Shown piece by piece: positions 34,802-43,280 of a stretch of DNA of 64,000 nt; within the stretch, counting starts at the first letter, position 1; each line of letters begins with the position of its first letter. Made by a program: the position numbers and the translations under genes. The notes beneath the pieces are model-generated. The model made no database searches, was not told the DNA's origin, and saw nothing but the letters and a program-made list of their open reading frames with translations. Origin of the DNA: Geminicoccaceae bacterium (GTDB taxonomy: Bacteria; Pseudomonadota; Alphaproteobacteria; Geminicoccales; Geminicoccaceae). The stretch covers positions 41,681 to 105,680 of the forward strand of contig JANXAZ010000008.1 of the NCBI GenBank assembly GCA_025062095.1. Reading direction: 5' to 3'.

Positions 34802-35610
34802 GCGGAACCGCGACGATCACCGCCGTGGTGCTCGCCGGCAGCCGTTCGGGCGAGGCCGACCCGGTGGCCCGCGCGGCCCGGGTCTACGCAAAGTGCCTCG
34901 CGCCGGTGGCCGGTCGGCCGATGCTCGTGCACGTGCTCGACTCGCTTCTCGCCGTTGCGGAAATCCGCGAAGTCCTTCTCGTTGCCGATCCCGGTCTCGA
35001 CCTCGAACGGTCCGCCTGCCTCGCGCGCGCCTTCGCGAGCGGCCGGATCGGCCGGCGCGCGCCCGCCGCGAGCCCGGCGGCGAGCATCGAAGCGATCCTC
35101 GAAGAGGAAGACCGACCGCTCCTGGTCACCACCGCCGACCACCCTCTTCTTTCGCCCGCGATCGTGCGCGGCTTTCTCGCCGCCGCGCGCGGGCTCGAAG
35201 CCGATCTCGTCGCGGCGGTGGCGCCGGCCGAAGCGGTGCGCGCGGTGGCGCCCGGAACCCGGCGCACCTGGTGGCGCTTTCGCGACGGACGTTTTTCCGG
35301 GGCCAACCTGTTCTGGCTGCGGGGCGCGGCCGCGCGGCCGGCGCTCGCCTTCTGGCGGCGGGTCGAACGGGAGCGCAAGCGTCCTTGGCGGATCGTCCGG
35401 ATGTTCGGAGCGGGTGAGCTGTTGTTGCACCTTTCCGGGGCGCTCGCTCTCGCGCAGGCGGCCGCCCGTGCTTCCCGACGTCTGGGCTGCCGGATCGCCG
35501 TGGTCCCGATCGCCGCGGGCGAAGCCGCGATCGACGTGGACACGCCCGCCGATCTCGCCCTCGTCGAAGCGATCCTCGCTCGGCGCAGCAGTACCGGAGC
35601 CGCTCCGTGA
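34798..35610 (+). CDS. MobA-like nucleotidyltransferase, CpgD-like
   Basis: Sugar/acid-phosphate nucleotidyltransferase fold of 270 residues. The nucleotide loop is TAVVLAGSRSGEADPVARA (about 8-26), followed by KCLAPVAGRPMLVHVLDSLL and an acidic metal site in VTTADHPLLSPAIV. A C-terminal VDVDTPADLALVEAIL is the usual family ending. In Caulobacter a phosphoglycerate cytidylyltransferase (CpgD) activates phosphoglycerate for ceramide head groups. This gene lies directly beside bcerS with 4-bp overlaps on both sides, which supports the same role here. That substrate is inference; a cofactor or sugar nucleotide is the alternative. Confidence 0.75.
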   Translation: MSGTATITAVVLAGSRSGEADPVARAARVYAKCLAPVAGRPMLVHVLDSLLAVAEIREVLLVADPGLDLERSACLARAFASGRIGRRAPAASPAASIEAILEEEDRPLLVTTADHPLLSPAIVRGFLAAARGLEADLVAAVAPAEAVRAVAPGTRRTWWRFRDGRFSGANLFWLRGAAARPALAFWRRVERERKRPWRIVRMFGAGELLLHLSGALALAQAAARASRRLGCRIAVVPIAAGEAAIDVDTPADLALVEAILARRSSTGAAP

Positions 35611-36536
35611 GCGCGGTCTTCCGCCTCGCTCATCTCACGGACGTGCACCTGGGACCTTTGCCCCGACCGCGTCTCGTCGAACTCTGCTCCAAGCGCATCA
35701 CGGGCTTCGTTTCCTGGCATCTCCGCCGCCGGCACCTTCACCGACCCGAAGTCCTCGAGGCGACGCTCGCGGCGCTCTCCGCCGAACGTCCGGACCACAC
35801 GGTGGTCACGGGCGATCTCGTCAACATTTCCCTGCCGAGCGAATTCGCGGCGGCGCGGCGCTGGCTCGAGCGGCTCGGCTCGGGCGAACGGGTGACGGTG
35901 ATCCCGGGCAATCACGACGCCTACGTGCCCGGTGCCGCCGAGGCCGGCTGGCCCCTGTGGCGGCCCTGGATGGCGGATGCCCAGAGCACCGCCGATTTCC
36001 CTTTCGTGCGACGGATCGGACCCGTGGCGCTTGTCGGCCTTTCGAGCGCCGTGCCGCGTCCTTGGGGCGATGCCGCGGGCGCGCTCGGGCGGGCTCAGCT
36101 CGAAGCCCTCGCGGCCCGGCTCGCCGCGCTCAGAGGAAGCGGGCTCTGCCGCGTCCTCCTCGTGCATCACCCTCCGGTCGCGGGCTGGAGCCCGCGGCGC
36201 AAGGCGCTGCTCGATGCGCCGGAATTGCGCGCCGTGCTCGCCCGGGAAGGAGCCGATCTCGTTCTGTGCGGGCACGACCACCGGCTCGCGAGCGCCCGGC
36301 TGCCCGGCGCCGACGGCCCCATCCCCGTGCTCTGCGCGCCTTCGGCTTCGCTCCGCGCGCACGAGCCCGAGCGCAGGGGCGGGGCTCTGATCATCGCCCT
36401 GCACCCCCGCACCGATGGCAGGGGATGGTCGATCACCGCTCGCGCCCTGCGCTTCGATCCCGATTCGCGCCGGATCCTGCGCGAGGAAGTCCCGCTCGAA
36501 ACGGCGGCTGCGACCGCGCTCGCCTGGTCAGGATAA
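35607..36536 (+). CDS. Calcineurin-like metallophosphoesterase
   Basis: Dinuclear-metal phosphoesterase of 309 residues with the complete motif series: LTDVHLG (Asp12, His14), VTGDLVN, PGNHDAY, LVHHPPV and CGHDHRLA. The best-known relatives are UDP-diacylglucosamine hydrolase LpxH, CpdA-type phosphodiesterases and phospholipid phosphatases. Here it is translationally coupled to the CpgD-like gene (GTG 35607 overlapping its stop) and followed by an LptF-like gene. A role in hydrolysing a lipid-linked pyrophosphate or trimming a ceramide head group is plausible. No signal peptide is present, so it should act on the cytoplasmic face. Confidence 0.85.
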   Translation: MSAVFRLAHLTDVHLGPLPRPRLVELCSKRITGFVSWHLRRRHLHRPEVLEATLAALSAERPDHTVVTGDLVNISLPSEFAAARRWLERLGSGERVTVIPGNHDAYVPGAAEAGWPLWRPWMADAQSTADFPFVRRIGPVALVGLSSAVPRPWGDAAGALGRAQLEALAARLAALRGSGLCRVLLVHHPPVAGWSPRRKALLDAPELRAVLAREGADLVLCGHDHRLASARLPGADGPIPVLCAPSASLRAHEPERRGGALIIALHPRTDGRGWSITARALRFDPDSRRILREEVPLETAAATALAWSG

Positions 36537-36626
36537 TCCGGCTCGTCTATTGCGCCCGAAAAGCTCGCGGCCACCGGCGACGCCGCGCACCGGTCCGCCT
36601 GGGATCCGCGCCTCCGGGCATTCGGG

Positions 36627-37829
36627 ATGAGCCGTCTCGACCGTTACGTCCTCGGCCAAGTGGCACGCCCGATGGCGGCGATCGTCGTGATCGCGCTTCT
36701 GGTGCTCCTCGCCGAGCGCACGCTGCGCGTGCTCGACATCGTCCTCGGTTGGCGGGGCAGTCTTCTCGTCTTGTTCGAGATGCTGAGCTATCTCGTCCCG
36801 CACTACATGGGCATCGCCCTTCCGGCGAGCTTTTTCATCGCGATCCTACTCGTCTTTTCGCGCATGTCCCGCGACGGCGAGCTCGACGGCATTTACGCCG
36901 CGGGCTTCGGCCCCTACCGCATCCTCGTACCTCTTTTCGCGATCGGCGCTCTTCTCGCCGTCCTCAACGGGCTCGTGCTCAGCCACCTCCAGCCCTGGAG
37001 CCGCTACGCCTACCGCGCCGCCCTGTTCGCCCTCTCCAACGTCTCCTTTCTCACCCTGTTGCGGGAACGCACCTTTTTGACCCTCGCCGGGACGACCTAT
37101 CGGGTCGAAACCCTCTCGCCCGAACGCGACCGCTTCACCGAGCTTCTTCTCTTCAGCCGCCTGCCCGGCGGCGAGACGCTCGTGATCACCGCCCGACGCG
37201 GCCGCATTCTCCCCGCCCGAGACGGGCAACCGATCATGCTCGACCTCGAAGACGGCGTGCAGCAGTTCGTTCCCGCCGAGCGCGCGGGCGCCGAGCGCGC
37301 GCCGCCGCCCGCCACCGTGCGTTTTCGCAACTTCCGCACCGACGTGCGCGGGGGCGAGCCGAAACCCTTTCGGCCCCGCGGCGCGGACGAGCGCGAGCTC
37401 ACCTTGCCCGAGCTCGCGCACGCCCTCCGATACCCGCCCAGGGGGATCGAGCCTTTCGAAATCGCCGCCGAGCTGCACGGTCGGCTCGCCCGTATCGGCT
37501 CGACCCTGCTCTTGCCGCTCGTGGCCCTGCCGCTGGCGATCGCGCGCCGACGGGCCAAGCGCTCGTACGGGATCGTCGTCGGGATCGCGCTCCTCGTCGG
37601 CTACAACCAGCTCCTGCAGTTCGGGGAATCCCTCGCCGACAACGGCAAGATCTCGCCCTGGCTGGGGCTTTGGGTACCCTTTTCGCTCTTTTTCCTGCTC
37701 GGCGCGGCGCTCGTCGCCTGGAAGACGCGCCGCGTGCCGCGGGAGAGCGCGGCGAGCCGTTTCGACCTGTGGGTCGAGCGCCTCGAGCAGGCGCTGCTTC
37801 GTCGCTTCGGCCGCGGAGCCGAACCGTGA
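36627..37829 (+). CDS. LptF/LptG-family permease (LptF position)
   Basis: Inner-membrane protein of 400 residues in the YjgP/YjgQ family, which extracts lipids from the inner membrane with an LptB-type ATPase. MSRLDRYVLGQVARPMAAIVVIALLVLLAERTLR gives the first helix after the usual 'Ry' start. LFEMLSYLVPHYMGIALPASFFIAILLVFSRMSRDGELDGIYAAG contains the conserved coupling region. A periplasmic beta-jellyroll (about 130-270) and three C-terminal helices (LLLPLVALPLAIAR, IVVGIALLVGYNQLLQFG) complete it. ATG at 36627 after a 90-bp spacer. It lies in the sphingolipid run rather than beside lptD, so it may be dedicated to sphingolipid export. Confidence 0.87.
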   Translation: MSRLDRYVLGQVARPMAAIVVIALLVLLAERTLRVLDIVLGWRGSLLVLFEMLSYLVPHYMGIALPASFFIAILLVFSRMSRDGELDGIYAAGFGPYRILVPLFAIGALLAVLNGLVLSHLQPWSRYAYRAALFALSNVSFLTLLRERTFLTLAGTTYRVETLSPERDRFTELLLFSRLPGGETLVITARRGRILPARDGQPIMLDLEDGVQQFVPAERAGAERAPPPATVRFRNFRTDVRGGEPKPFRPRGADERELTLPELAHALRYPPRGIEPFEIAAELHGRLARIGSTLLLPLVALPLAIARRRAKRSYGIVVGIALLVGYNQLLQFGESLADNGKISPWLGLWVPFSLFFLLGAALVAWKTRRVPRESAASRFDLWVERLEQALLRRFGRGAEP

Positions 37830-38932
37830 GCCGCCTCTCGCGCTATCTCAATCGCGTCTATTTCTTGCGCTTTTCGGTGGTCCTGTTGGCGGTCACCGGC
37901 TTCGCCGTCCTCTTCGACCTGTTGGACGTCGGACCGCGCGTGGCCCGGCGGCTGCCCGACACGAGCTGGCCGCTCGTGCGCTACGCGTTCGTGCGCCTGC
38001 CGAGCCTGGTGAGCGAACTCTTGCCCATGGTGGCGCTCGTCGCCGGGCTTTTCGCCGTCACCGATCTGTTGCGCTTCCGCGAGCTCGTCGCGATGTGGGG
38101 CGCGGGGGTGTCGCGGCTCGGGCTGGTCGCGCGGTTGTGGCCGGCCATGCTCGTCGTCGCGGGGCTCAAGTTCGTGGTCGACGACCGCCTCATCCCCGCC
38201 ACTTTTCCGACCCTGCGGGCGCTCGGGGTGGCCGAGACCCGGGGCGGTGGTCCGCCGCGCGGCGACGCCCTCTGGGTCCGGCTCGACGGCCAGATCCTGC
38301 GCCTGCCCGCCGATGCCGCGGCGCGCAAAGAGCCGCGCGATCTCTTGATCCTCCGCCTCGACGACCAGGGCCGACTGATCGAGCGGCTCGATGTCGCGGA
38401 GGCGCTGCCGGCCCCGGAGGCTTGGCTTCTGCGCGGCGTGGTGCGCCGGCCGGCGGGGGCGAGCGCCCCCGAGTATCTTCCCGAGCTCCTGTGGCCCGTG
38501 CGACTCGACATCGAGGAGCTGGCCACCCTTTCAAAACCGCCGCGCGAACTCAGCTCGAGTGAACTCGTCGCGGTGATCGCCGCCGCGGCCTACGGCGTCA
38601 CGAGCACCGAGGGCCACGAGACCTGGTTGCACGCGCGGATCGCGGGTATGCTCGGGATCGCAGCGATCGTCGCCCTGCCCGTGACCCTGGTGCGGCGCGC
38701 GGGACGAGCGGGTGCGACGCTGACGATCTTCGTGCGCGGGCTCGCGATCGGCTTCGGTTACGTGATCGGCAACGGGATCCTCCTGGCCCTGGGCGAGCTC
38801 GGGTTGATGCCCCCCGTGCTCGCCGCGTGGACCGCCCCGTCGCTTCTGGGGCTCGGCCTTCTCTCGGGAGCCGGATTTTTAGAAAAGCGGCGCGGGCGTG
38901 TGCACGCGCCTTCGGCTGCGGTCGTCCCATGA
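37826..38932 (+). CDS. LptF/LptG-family permease (LptG position)
   Basis: Partner permease of 368 residues with the same architecture: SRLSRYLNRVYFLRFSVVLLAVTGFAVLFDLLD, VRYAFVRLPSLVSELLPMVALVAGLFAVTDLLRFRELVAMWGAGVSR (coupling region), a periplasmic jellyroll from about 110 to 235, and C-terminal helices MLGIAAIVALPVTL and GLAIGFGYVIGNGILLALGELG. Its GTG start overlaps the LptF-like stop (GTGA), giving equal expression, as expected for a heterodimer. Its own stop overlaps the kinase start (ATGA). No LptB-type ATPase is encoded in the window, so the housekeeping LptB would have to power it. Confidence 0.86.
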   Translation: MSRLSRYLNRVYFLRFSVVLLAVTGFAVLFDLLDVGPRVARRLPDTSWPLVRYAFVRLPSLVSELLPMVALVAGLFAVTDLLRFRELVAMWGAGVSRLGLVARLWPAMLVVAGLKFVVDDRLIPATFPTLRALGVAETRGGGPPRGDALWVRLDGQILRLPADAAARKEPRDLLILRLDDQGRLIERLDVAEALPAPEAWLLRGVVRRPAGASAPEYLPELLWPVRLDIEELATLSKPPRELSSSELVAVIAAAAYGVTSTEGHETWLHARIAGMLGIAAIVALPVTLVRRAGRAGATLTIFVRGLAIGFGYVIGNGILLALGELGLMPPVLAAWTAPSLLGLGLLSGAGFLEKRRGRVHAPSAAVVP

Positions 38933-39897
38933 GCCGCGTTCCCGCGATCGGTCTCGTCAACAACGCCCGCAGCGAGCGCAATCGCCGCGGGATGGCCGAT
39001 CTCGAACCGGTTCTCCGCGCCCATCCCGAGATCGTCCGCTTCGACTTCACCGGGCCCGGGGGCTTGCGCGAGATCGCCCTCGATCTCGGTCGGCTCAAGC
39101 CGGAACTCATCGTCATCAACGGCGGCGACGGAACGGTCCAGGGGCTGCTCACCGAGCTCCTCGAGGAGCGTCCGTTGGATCCCGTGCCGCCCATCGCCAT
39201 CCTGCCGCGCGGCATGGCGAACATGACCGCCGCCGACTGCGGTCTGCGCCGGCGCGGCCCCTTGGCCCTCGAGCGGCTGATCACCGTCGCTCGGCGCGGT
39301 CTGCTCGACCGCGTCACGGTGCGCCGGCACGTGCTGCGCGTGGCCGGCCTCGCCGACGGCAGCGTGCAGCGCGGCATGTTTCTGGGCGCCGCCGGCATCA
39401 CCGATGCGATCCGCCTGTGCAAGAGCAGGGTCCACAGCCTCGGCTTCAAGGGCGAGCTCGCCCATCTCGTCACGCTCACCGGGCTCCTGTGGGGCCTGCT
39501 CCGCAATCGCCGTCCCCCCGGCATGCTCGAAGGCGAGCCGGTGGCGATCCGTTTCGAGGACGGGGAGGTCCGCGAGGGTCGCCAGCTCCTCCTCCTCGCC
39601 ACCACCCTCGACCGGCTCGTGCTCGCCTCGCGACCGTTCTGGAACTGCTTCGCCCGTCCCTTCCGCTTCACCGCCATCCGCCATCCGCCTCCGGGCATCG
39701 TCCGCCGCGCGCTTTCGGTGCTCTACGGCGGCGACCGCCGCGCCCTGCCCGAGGACAGCTATTTCAGCCGCGGAGGCGAGCGGGTCGAGCTCGAGCTCGA
39801 AGGCGAGATCACCATCGACGGCCAGTTCTATCGACCCGAACCGGGCCGCCCCCTGGTCGTGACCGCCCCCGACCGACTGCGTTTCGTCCGGCTGTGA
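38929..39897 (+). CDS. cpgB: Ceramide/diacylglycerol kinase family, CpgB-like
   Basis: Lipid kinase of 322 residues with the diacylglycerol-kinase catalytic domain: AIGLVNNARSERNRRG, then the nucleotide loop LIVINGGDGTVQGLLTELL (GGDGT at 65-69), PPIAILPRGMANMTA, and a C-terminal beta domain ending DGQFYRPEPGRPLVV. In Caulobacter the equivalent gene next to spt is the ceramide kinase CpgB, which makes ceramide 1-phosphate, the first head-group step. The ATG overlaps the LptG-like stop and the gene's own stop overlaps the next GTG. The ceramide substrate is inferred from family and locus. Confidence 0.85.
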   Translation: MSRVPAIGLVNNARSERNRRGMADLEPVLRAHPEIVRFDFTGPGGLREIALDLGRLKPELIVINGGDGTVQGLLTELLEERPLDPVPPIAILPRGMANMTAADCGLRRRGPLALERLITVARRGLLDRVTVRRHVLRVAGLADGSVQRGMFLGAAGITDAIRLCKSRVHSLGFKGELAHLVTLTGLLWGLLRNRRPPGMLEGEPVAIRFEDGEVREGRQLLLLATTLDRLVLASRPFWNCFARPFRFTAIRHPPPGIVRRALSVLYGGDRRALPEDSYFSRGGERVELELEGEITIDGQFYRPEPGRPLVVTAPDRLRFVRL

Positions 39898-40802
39898 GCG
39901 CCCCCGAAGATCCCGTTCTCGCCTTTCTCGCCGCCGAAGCCCGGCGACCGGTCGCGCCCGAAGTCCTCGATCTCGCCCGCGCCGCGAGAACCCGCTTCGG
40001 TCCCGGCGTCCTCGCCGTTCTCTTTTACGGCAGCTGTCTTCGCGACGGGGTCCTGAAAGACCGTCTCGTCGATCTCTACCTGTTGAGCGCCGATGCCGCC
40101 TCGGTGACGTCCGGCGCGCTTCGGCGGGTTTTGCTCGAGCGGCTGCCCCCGGACGTCTACCGCTTGTGTCTTTTCCGCGACGGCGAGCCGCTGCGCGCCA
40201 AGGTCTCCATAGTGCCGCTTCCCGTGCTCGAGCGGGCGGTCGCGCCCGGCACGCTCGAACCCTACTTTTGGGCCCGCCTCGCTCAGCCCGTCGCGCTCGT
40301 ATGGGCCGCGGATGCGTCGATCGAGGCGCGCATCTTGCGGATCCTCGCCCGCGCGGTGCGCACCTTCGCGGCCGAGACCGCCCCGCTCCTGGGCTCCCGC
40401 GATGATCCGTGCGCGCTCTTCGCGCGGGGTTTCTCCGAGAGTTACCGTACCGAATTGCGCGCGGAACCGCCCGAGCGGGCGCGCGCGCTCGTCGCCGCCG
40501 CCCCTCGCCGTTACCGGGAGCTCGGCGCGCTCCTCCTCGCCGAACTCCCGCCACCGGATGCGACGGCCCGCATGCGAGCGCTTCGGCTTTGGCGGGTGCG
40601 GCGCCGGCGCGGCAAGCTCCTGTCCCTTCTCCGCCTCGCCAAGGCCGCCTCGACCTTCGAGGACGCGGCCGAGTACGTCGCCTGGAAGATCGAACGGCAC
40701 GCCGGTGTGCCGGTGCACCTCGCCCCTTGGCAGCGGCGTTTTCCTCGTCTCGCCGGGCTCCTGTTGCTGCCGCGCCTTCTGCGCCGGGGCGCGGTACGCT
40801 GA
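39894..40802 (+). CDS. Nucleotidyltransferase-fold protein with degenerate metal site
   Basis: Protein of 302 residues, last in the plus-strand sphingolipid run. The segment VLAVLFYGSCLRDGVLKDRLVDLYLLSAD looks like the DNA-polymerase-beta-type nucleotidyltransferase core. It has GS (46-47), but the usual D-x-D metal pair is reduced to Asp60-Leu-Tyr62. The helical C-terminal half (RTFAAETAPLLG, AAEYVAWKIERHAGVPV) is not recognised. In Caulobacter a gene in the same place between the ceramide kinase and spt takes part in ceramide phosphoglycerate synthesis. This is the likely counterpart, but which transfer it performs is not known to me. The stop adjoins the spt stop head to head with no spacer. 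Confidence 0.7.
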   Translation: MSAPEDPVLAFLAAEARRPVAPEVLDLARAARTRFGPGVLAVLFYGSCLRDGVLKDRLVDLYLLSADAASVTSGALRRVLLERLPPDVYRLCLFRDGEPLRAKVSIVPLPVLERAVAPGTLEPYFWARLAQPVALVWAADASIEARILRILARAVRTFAAETAPLLGSRDDPCALFARGFSESYRTELRAEPPERARALVAAAPRRYRELGALLLAELPPPDATARMRALRLWRVRRRRGKLLSLLRLAKAASTFEDAAEYVAWKIERHAGVPVHLAPWQRRFPRLAGLLLLPRLLRRGAVR

Positions 40803-42014
40803 CTAGGCGGCCGCCACCGACGCGGCGAAGCGGCCGAGCTCCTCGGCGAGTCGGGCGAACCGGTCGAGCACGCGATCGATCTGCTCGGTGGTGTGCGCGG
40901 CCGAGACACTGCCGCGCAACAGACACACCCCGCCGGGAGTCCCGGGGGGAAGCGCGAGATTGACGTACACCCCGAGCTCGAGCAGCCGGTTCCAGGCGAA
41001 CACCGTCGTGCGCTCGTCCGGCAAGCGGATCGACAAGATCGGCCCGGGCGGGGCCGCGAGGGCGAAGCCGAGCGCGGTCAGACCTGCGTGCAGCCTGCGG
41101 GCGTTGTCCCAGATCCGCGCGCGGAGTTCGGGATGCGCGGCGATCTTGGCGAGGGCCGCGCGCACCGTGGCGATGGTCGCCGGGCCCGGGGAGGCGGTGA
41201 ACATGTACGGCCGCGCCGCCACCCGCAGAAGATCGAAGCGCGGATGATCGGAAACCGCGAAGCCGCCGATGGCACCGAGAGATTTCGAGAAGGTCCCGAC
41301 GATGAAGTCGACCTCGGTCTCGACGCCTTGCGCTTCCGCGACACCGCGCCCCTTGTCGCCGAACACGCCCATCGAATGGGCCTCGTCGACGAGAAGAAAG
41401 GCGCCGTGGCGCTTCTTCACGGCGACGATCTCGCGCAAACGGGCGACATCGCCGAGCATCGAATAGAGCCCCTCGACGACGATCAGGCGACAACCGTCGG
41501 GATTGGGATTGCGCTCGAGCCGCCGGTCGAGATCCTCCGGGTCGTTGTGACGGAAGCGGACCACCGTCGCCCCGGACAGCCGGCAGCCGTCGAAGATCGA
41601 GGCGTGCCAATCCGAGTCCACGAAGACGATATCCTTGGCGCCGGCGAGCGCCGAGATCGTGGCGAGATTGGCCTGGTAGCCGGTGGTGAAGACGATCGCC
41701 CGCGCGCGCCCCATGAAGGCGGCGATCTCCGCTTCCAGCGCCCGGTGCGCGGCATAGGTGCCGTTGGCGATGCGCGAGCCCGTGGTCCCGGTGCCGAATC
41801 GGCGCAGCGCCTCGCAACCCGCTTCGATGCAATCGGGATCGAAGGTGAGCCCGAGATAGTTGTTCGTGCCCACCAGGATCGTGCGCCGGCCGCGGATCGT
41901 CGCCTCGCAGGGGCCGTGCAGCGCCTCGATCTCGAGATCGAAGGGATCGGCTCCGGTCCCCAGGAGCTGGCCGCGGCGCTGCGCGAGGGCTTGGTGTTTG
42001 TCGAAGATGTCCAT
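40803..42014 (-). CDS. spt: Serine palmitoyltransferase (alpha-oxoamine synthase)
   Basis: PLP enzyme of 403 residues that condenses L-serine with a fatty acyl thioester to give 3-ketosphinganine, the committed step of sphingolipid synthesis. Landmarks: GTNNYLGLTFDP, TTGSRIANGTYAAHRALE, His137 stacking on PLP (DSDWHASIFDG), DEAHS (Asp210, His213), and the Schiff-base Lys244 in GTFSKSLGAIGGF. The class also holds KBL, BioF and HemA, but an adjacent dedicated ACP, CerR and acyl ligase identify it as Spt. ATG at 42014 with GAGAGGAG; the ACP stop is 4 bp upstream. The acyl donor is probably acyl-ACP. Confidence 0.94.
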   Translation of the reverse strand: MDIFDKHQALAQRRGQLLGTGADPFDLEIEALHGPCEATIRGRRTILVGTNNYLGLTFDPDCIEAGCEALRRFGTGTTGSRIANGTYAAHRALEAEIAAFMGRARAIVFTTGYQANLATISALAGAKDIVFVDSDWHASIFDGCRLSGATVVRFRHNDPEDLDRRLERNPNPDGCRLIVVEGLYSMLGDVARLREIVAVKKRHGAFLLVDEAHSMGVFGDKGRGVAEAQGVETEVDFIVGTFSKSLGAIGGFAVSDHPRFDLLRVAARPYMFTASPGPATIATVRAALAKIAAHPELRARIWDNARRLHAGLTALGFALAAPPGPILSIRLPDERTTVFAWNRLLELGVYVNLALPPGTPGGVCLLRGSVSAAHTTEQIDRVLDRFARLAEELGRFAASVAAA

Positions 42015-42018
42015 CTCT

Positions 42019-42276
42019 TCAGCTCCTCTCGCCGAGCCGGCGCGCCACGAGGTCGACGAGATCGCCGAGCGTGACGAGATCGGCGAGTTCGTTCACCGGC
42101 ACGTCGATGCCGTAACGCTCCTCGATCTCCATGACGAGGTCCATCGCGGCGACCGAGTCGATCGAGAGATCGCTCTGGAGCTCGGTCTCGCGGCCGAGCC
42201 GGGCGCCCGGAGGCGCGAACCGGGCGACCAGCTCGCCGATCTCGGCGAGGAGCCGGTCGGGATCGGGCTTGCTCAT
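42019..42276 (-). CDS. Acyl carrier protein for sphingolipid synthesis
   Basis: Acidic four-helix carrier of 85 residues. The phosphopantetheine attachment serine is in LSIDSVAAMDLVMEIEERYGIDVP (D-S-V in place of the common D-S-L). The rest, LADLVTLGDLVDLVARRLG, is typical. It should carry the acyl chain activated by the ligase of 43281-45074 and pass it to Spt. It sits 4 bp upstream of spt and downstream of cerR in one operon. ATG at 42276 is chosen to give a normal ACP length; the ribosome site is weak. Confidence 0.92.
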   Translation of the reverse strand: MSKPDPDRLLAEIGELVARFAPPGARLGRETELQSDLSIDSVAAMDLVMEIEERYGIDVPVNELADLVTLGDLVDLVARRLGERS

Positions 42277-42319
42277 GGCCGCTGCATGGCGGTTCCCCGA
42301 CGCTCGCGCAACCCCCGGC

Positions 42320-43261
42320 TCAGAGCCAACCCTCCGCCCTGTACCAGGCGAGCGTGCGGGCGAAGCCCTCGTCGAACTGGACGCGCGGCCGCCAGCCCGG
42401 GGGCACGGAAGCCCCCGCGACCCAATCGGGGTGGAACAGCTCGGCCACTTTGCCGCGCGACAACCGCGGCGTGCGGCCGAGCGGACGCGCACCGAGCTCG
42501 GTCAGAAGCGCGGCGGCGACCATCACCGGGCGCGGCAGCTCGACCAGGCGCACCCGTTTGCCCAGCCGGGCAGCCGCCGCGTCGGCGAGCTCGCGCCAGC
42601 CGTAGCCGCCCGGACGCCCGTCGTCCGGTTCGAGAAGCGCGCTCGGCGCGGCCCCGGTCACGAGCTCGCCCACGAGGTCGGCGAGATCCTCGACGTAGAT
42701 CAAGGAGAACCGGTTGGCGGGGGCCTTGGGTGCGAGAAGCCAACCGCGGGCGAGCTGAGCCATGATCGGAAGGGTCGCGCGATCGCCGGGCCCGTAGACG
42801 GCCGGCGGACGCACGAGGATCGGGTGCAGGCGATCGGAGCGCGCCTCGAGCGCCCGTTCCGCTTCTCGTTTGCTGCGGGCGTAAGGGGACAGGTTCGGCT
42901 CGCGGGCGGCGAGCGAGGAGATCAGGACGAAGCGGGCGCCCTCCGCGCGTTGCGCCGCGGTTTCGACCAGCCGCGCGGTGCCTTCGGCGTTGGCGCGGTG
43001 GAACTCGCGCGCCGAAGGAGCGGCGACGAGCCCCGCACCGTGGACGACGGCGCCGGCGCCCGCGACCAGCGCCCGCAGCGCTTCCGGCTGGTCCAGCGCG
43101 CCGCGGACGATTTCGACGCCCAGGGCCTCGAGCCGCGCATCCGCGCGCCGCGCGAGCGCGCGGACGCGGAGCCCGCGCGCGCGGAGCGCGGCGGCGACGT
43201 GACGGCCGACGAAGCCGGTGGCACCGGTCAGGGCCACGAGGTCCGGATCGACCCGGGACAC
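42320..43261 (-). CDS. cerR: Ceramide reductase CerR (NAD-dependent epimerase family)
   Basis: Extended SDR of 313 residues with GATGFVG (13-19), SS at 115-116, and Tyr127-x-x-x-Lys131 (PYARSKREAE). In the bacterial sphingolipid route CerR reduces the 3-keto group after N-acylation, forming dihydroceramide. The locus (acyl ligase upstream, ACP and spt downstream) makes this the best reading among many epimerase-family roles. The chosen GTG at 43261 is 20 bp after the ligase stop with CGGGAA before it; the open frame extends to 43369 but would overlap the ligase gene. Coupled expression with the operon is likely. Confidence 0.88.
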   Translation of the reverse strand: MSRVDPDLVALTGATGFVGRHVAAALRARGLRVRALARRADARLEALGVEIVRGALDQPEALRALVAGAGAVVHGAGLVAAPSAREFHRANAEGTARLVETAAQRAEGARFVLISSLAAREPNLSPYARSKREAERALEARSDRLHPILVRPPAVYGPGDRATLPIMAQLARGWLLAPKAPANRFSLIYVEDLADLVGELVTGAAPSALLEPDDGRPGGYGWRELADAAAARLGKRVRLVELPRPVMVAAALLTELGARPLGRTPRLSRGKVAELFHPDWVAGASVPPGWRPRVQFDEGFARTLAWYRAEGWL

Positions 43262-43280
43262 GGCTGTTCCCGAACAGAGG

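Noticed and set aside
40803..42014. Alternative reading of spt as KBL, BioF or HemA
   Set aside because: The same PLP class, but the adjacent ACP, CerR, acyl ligase and nearby bcerS and kinase fit serine palmitoyltransferase only.
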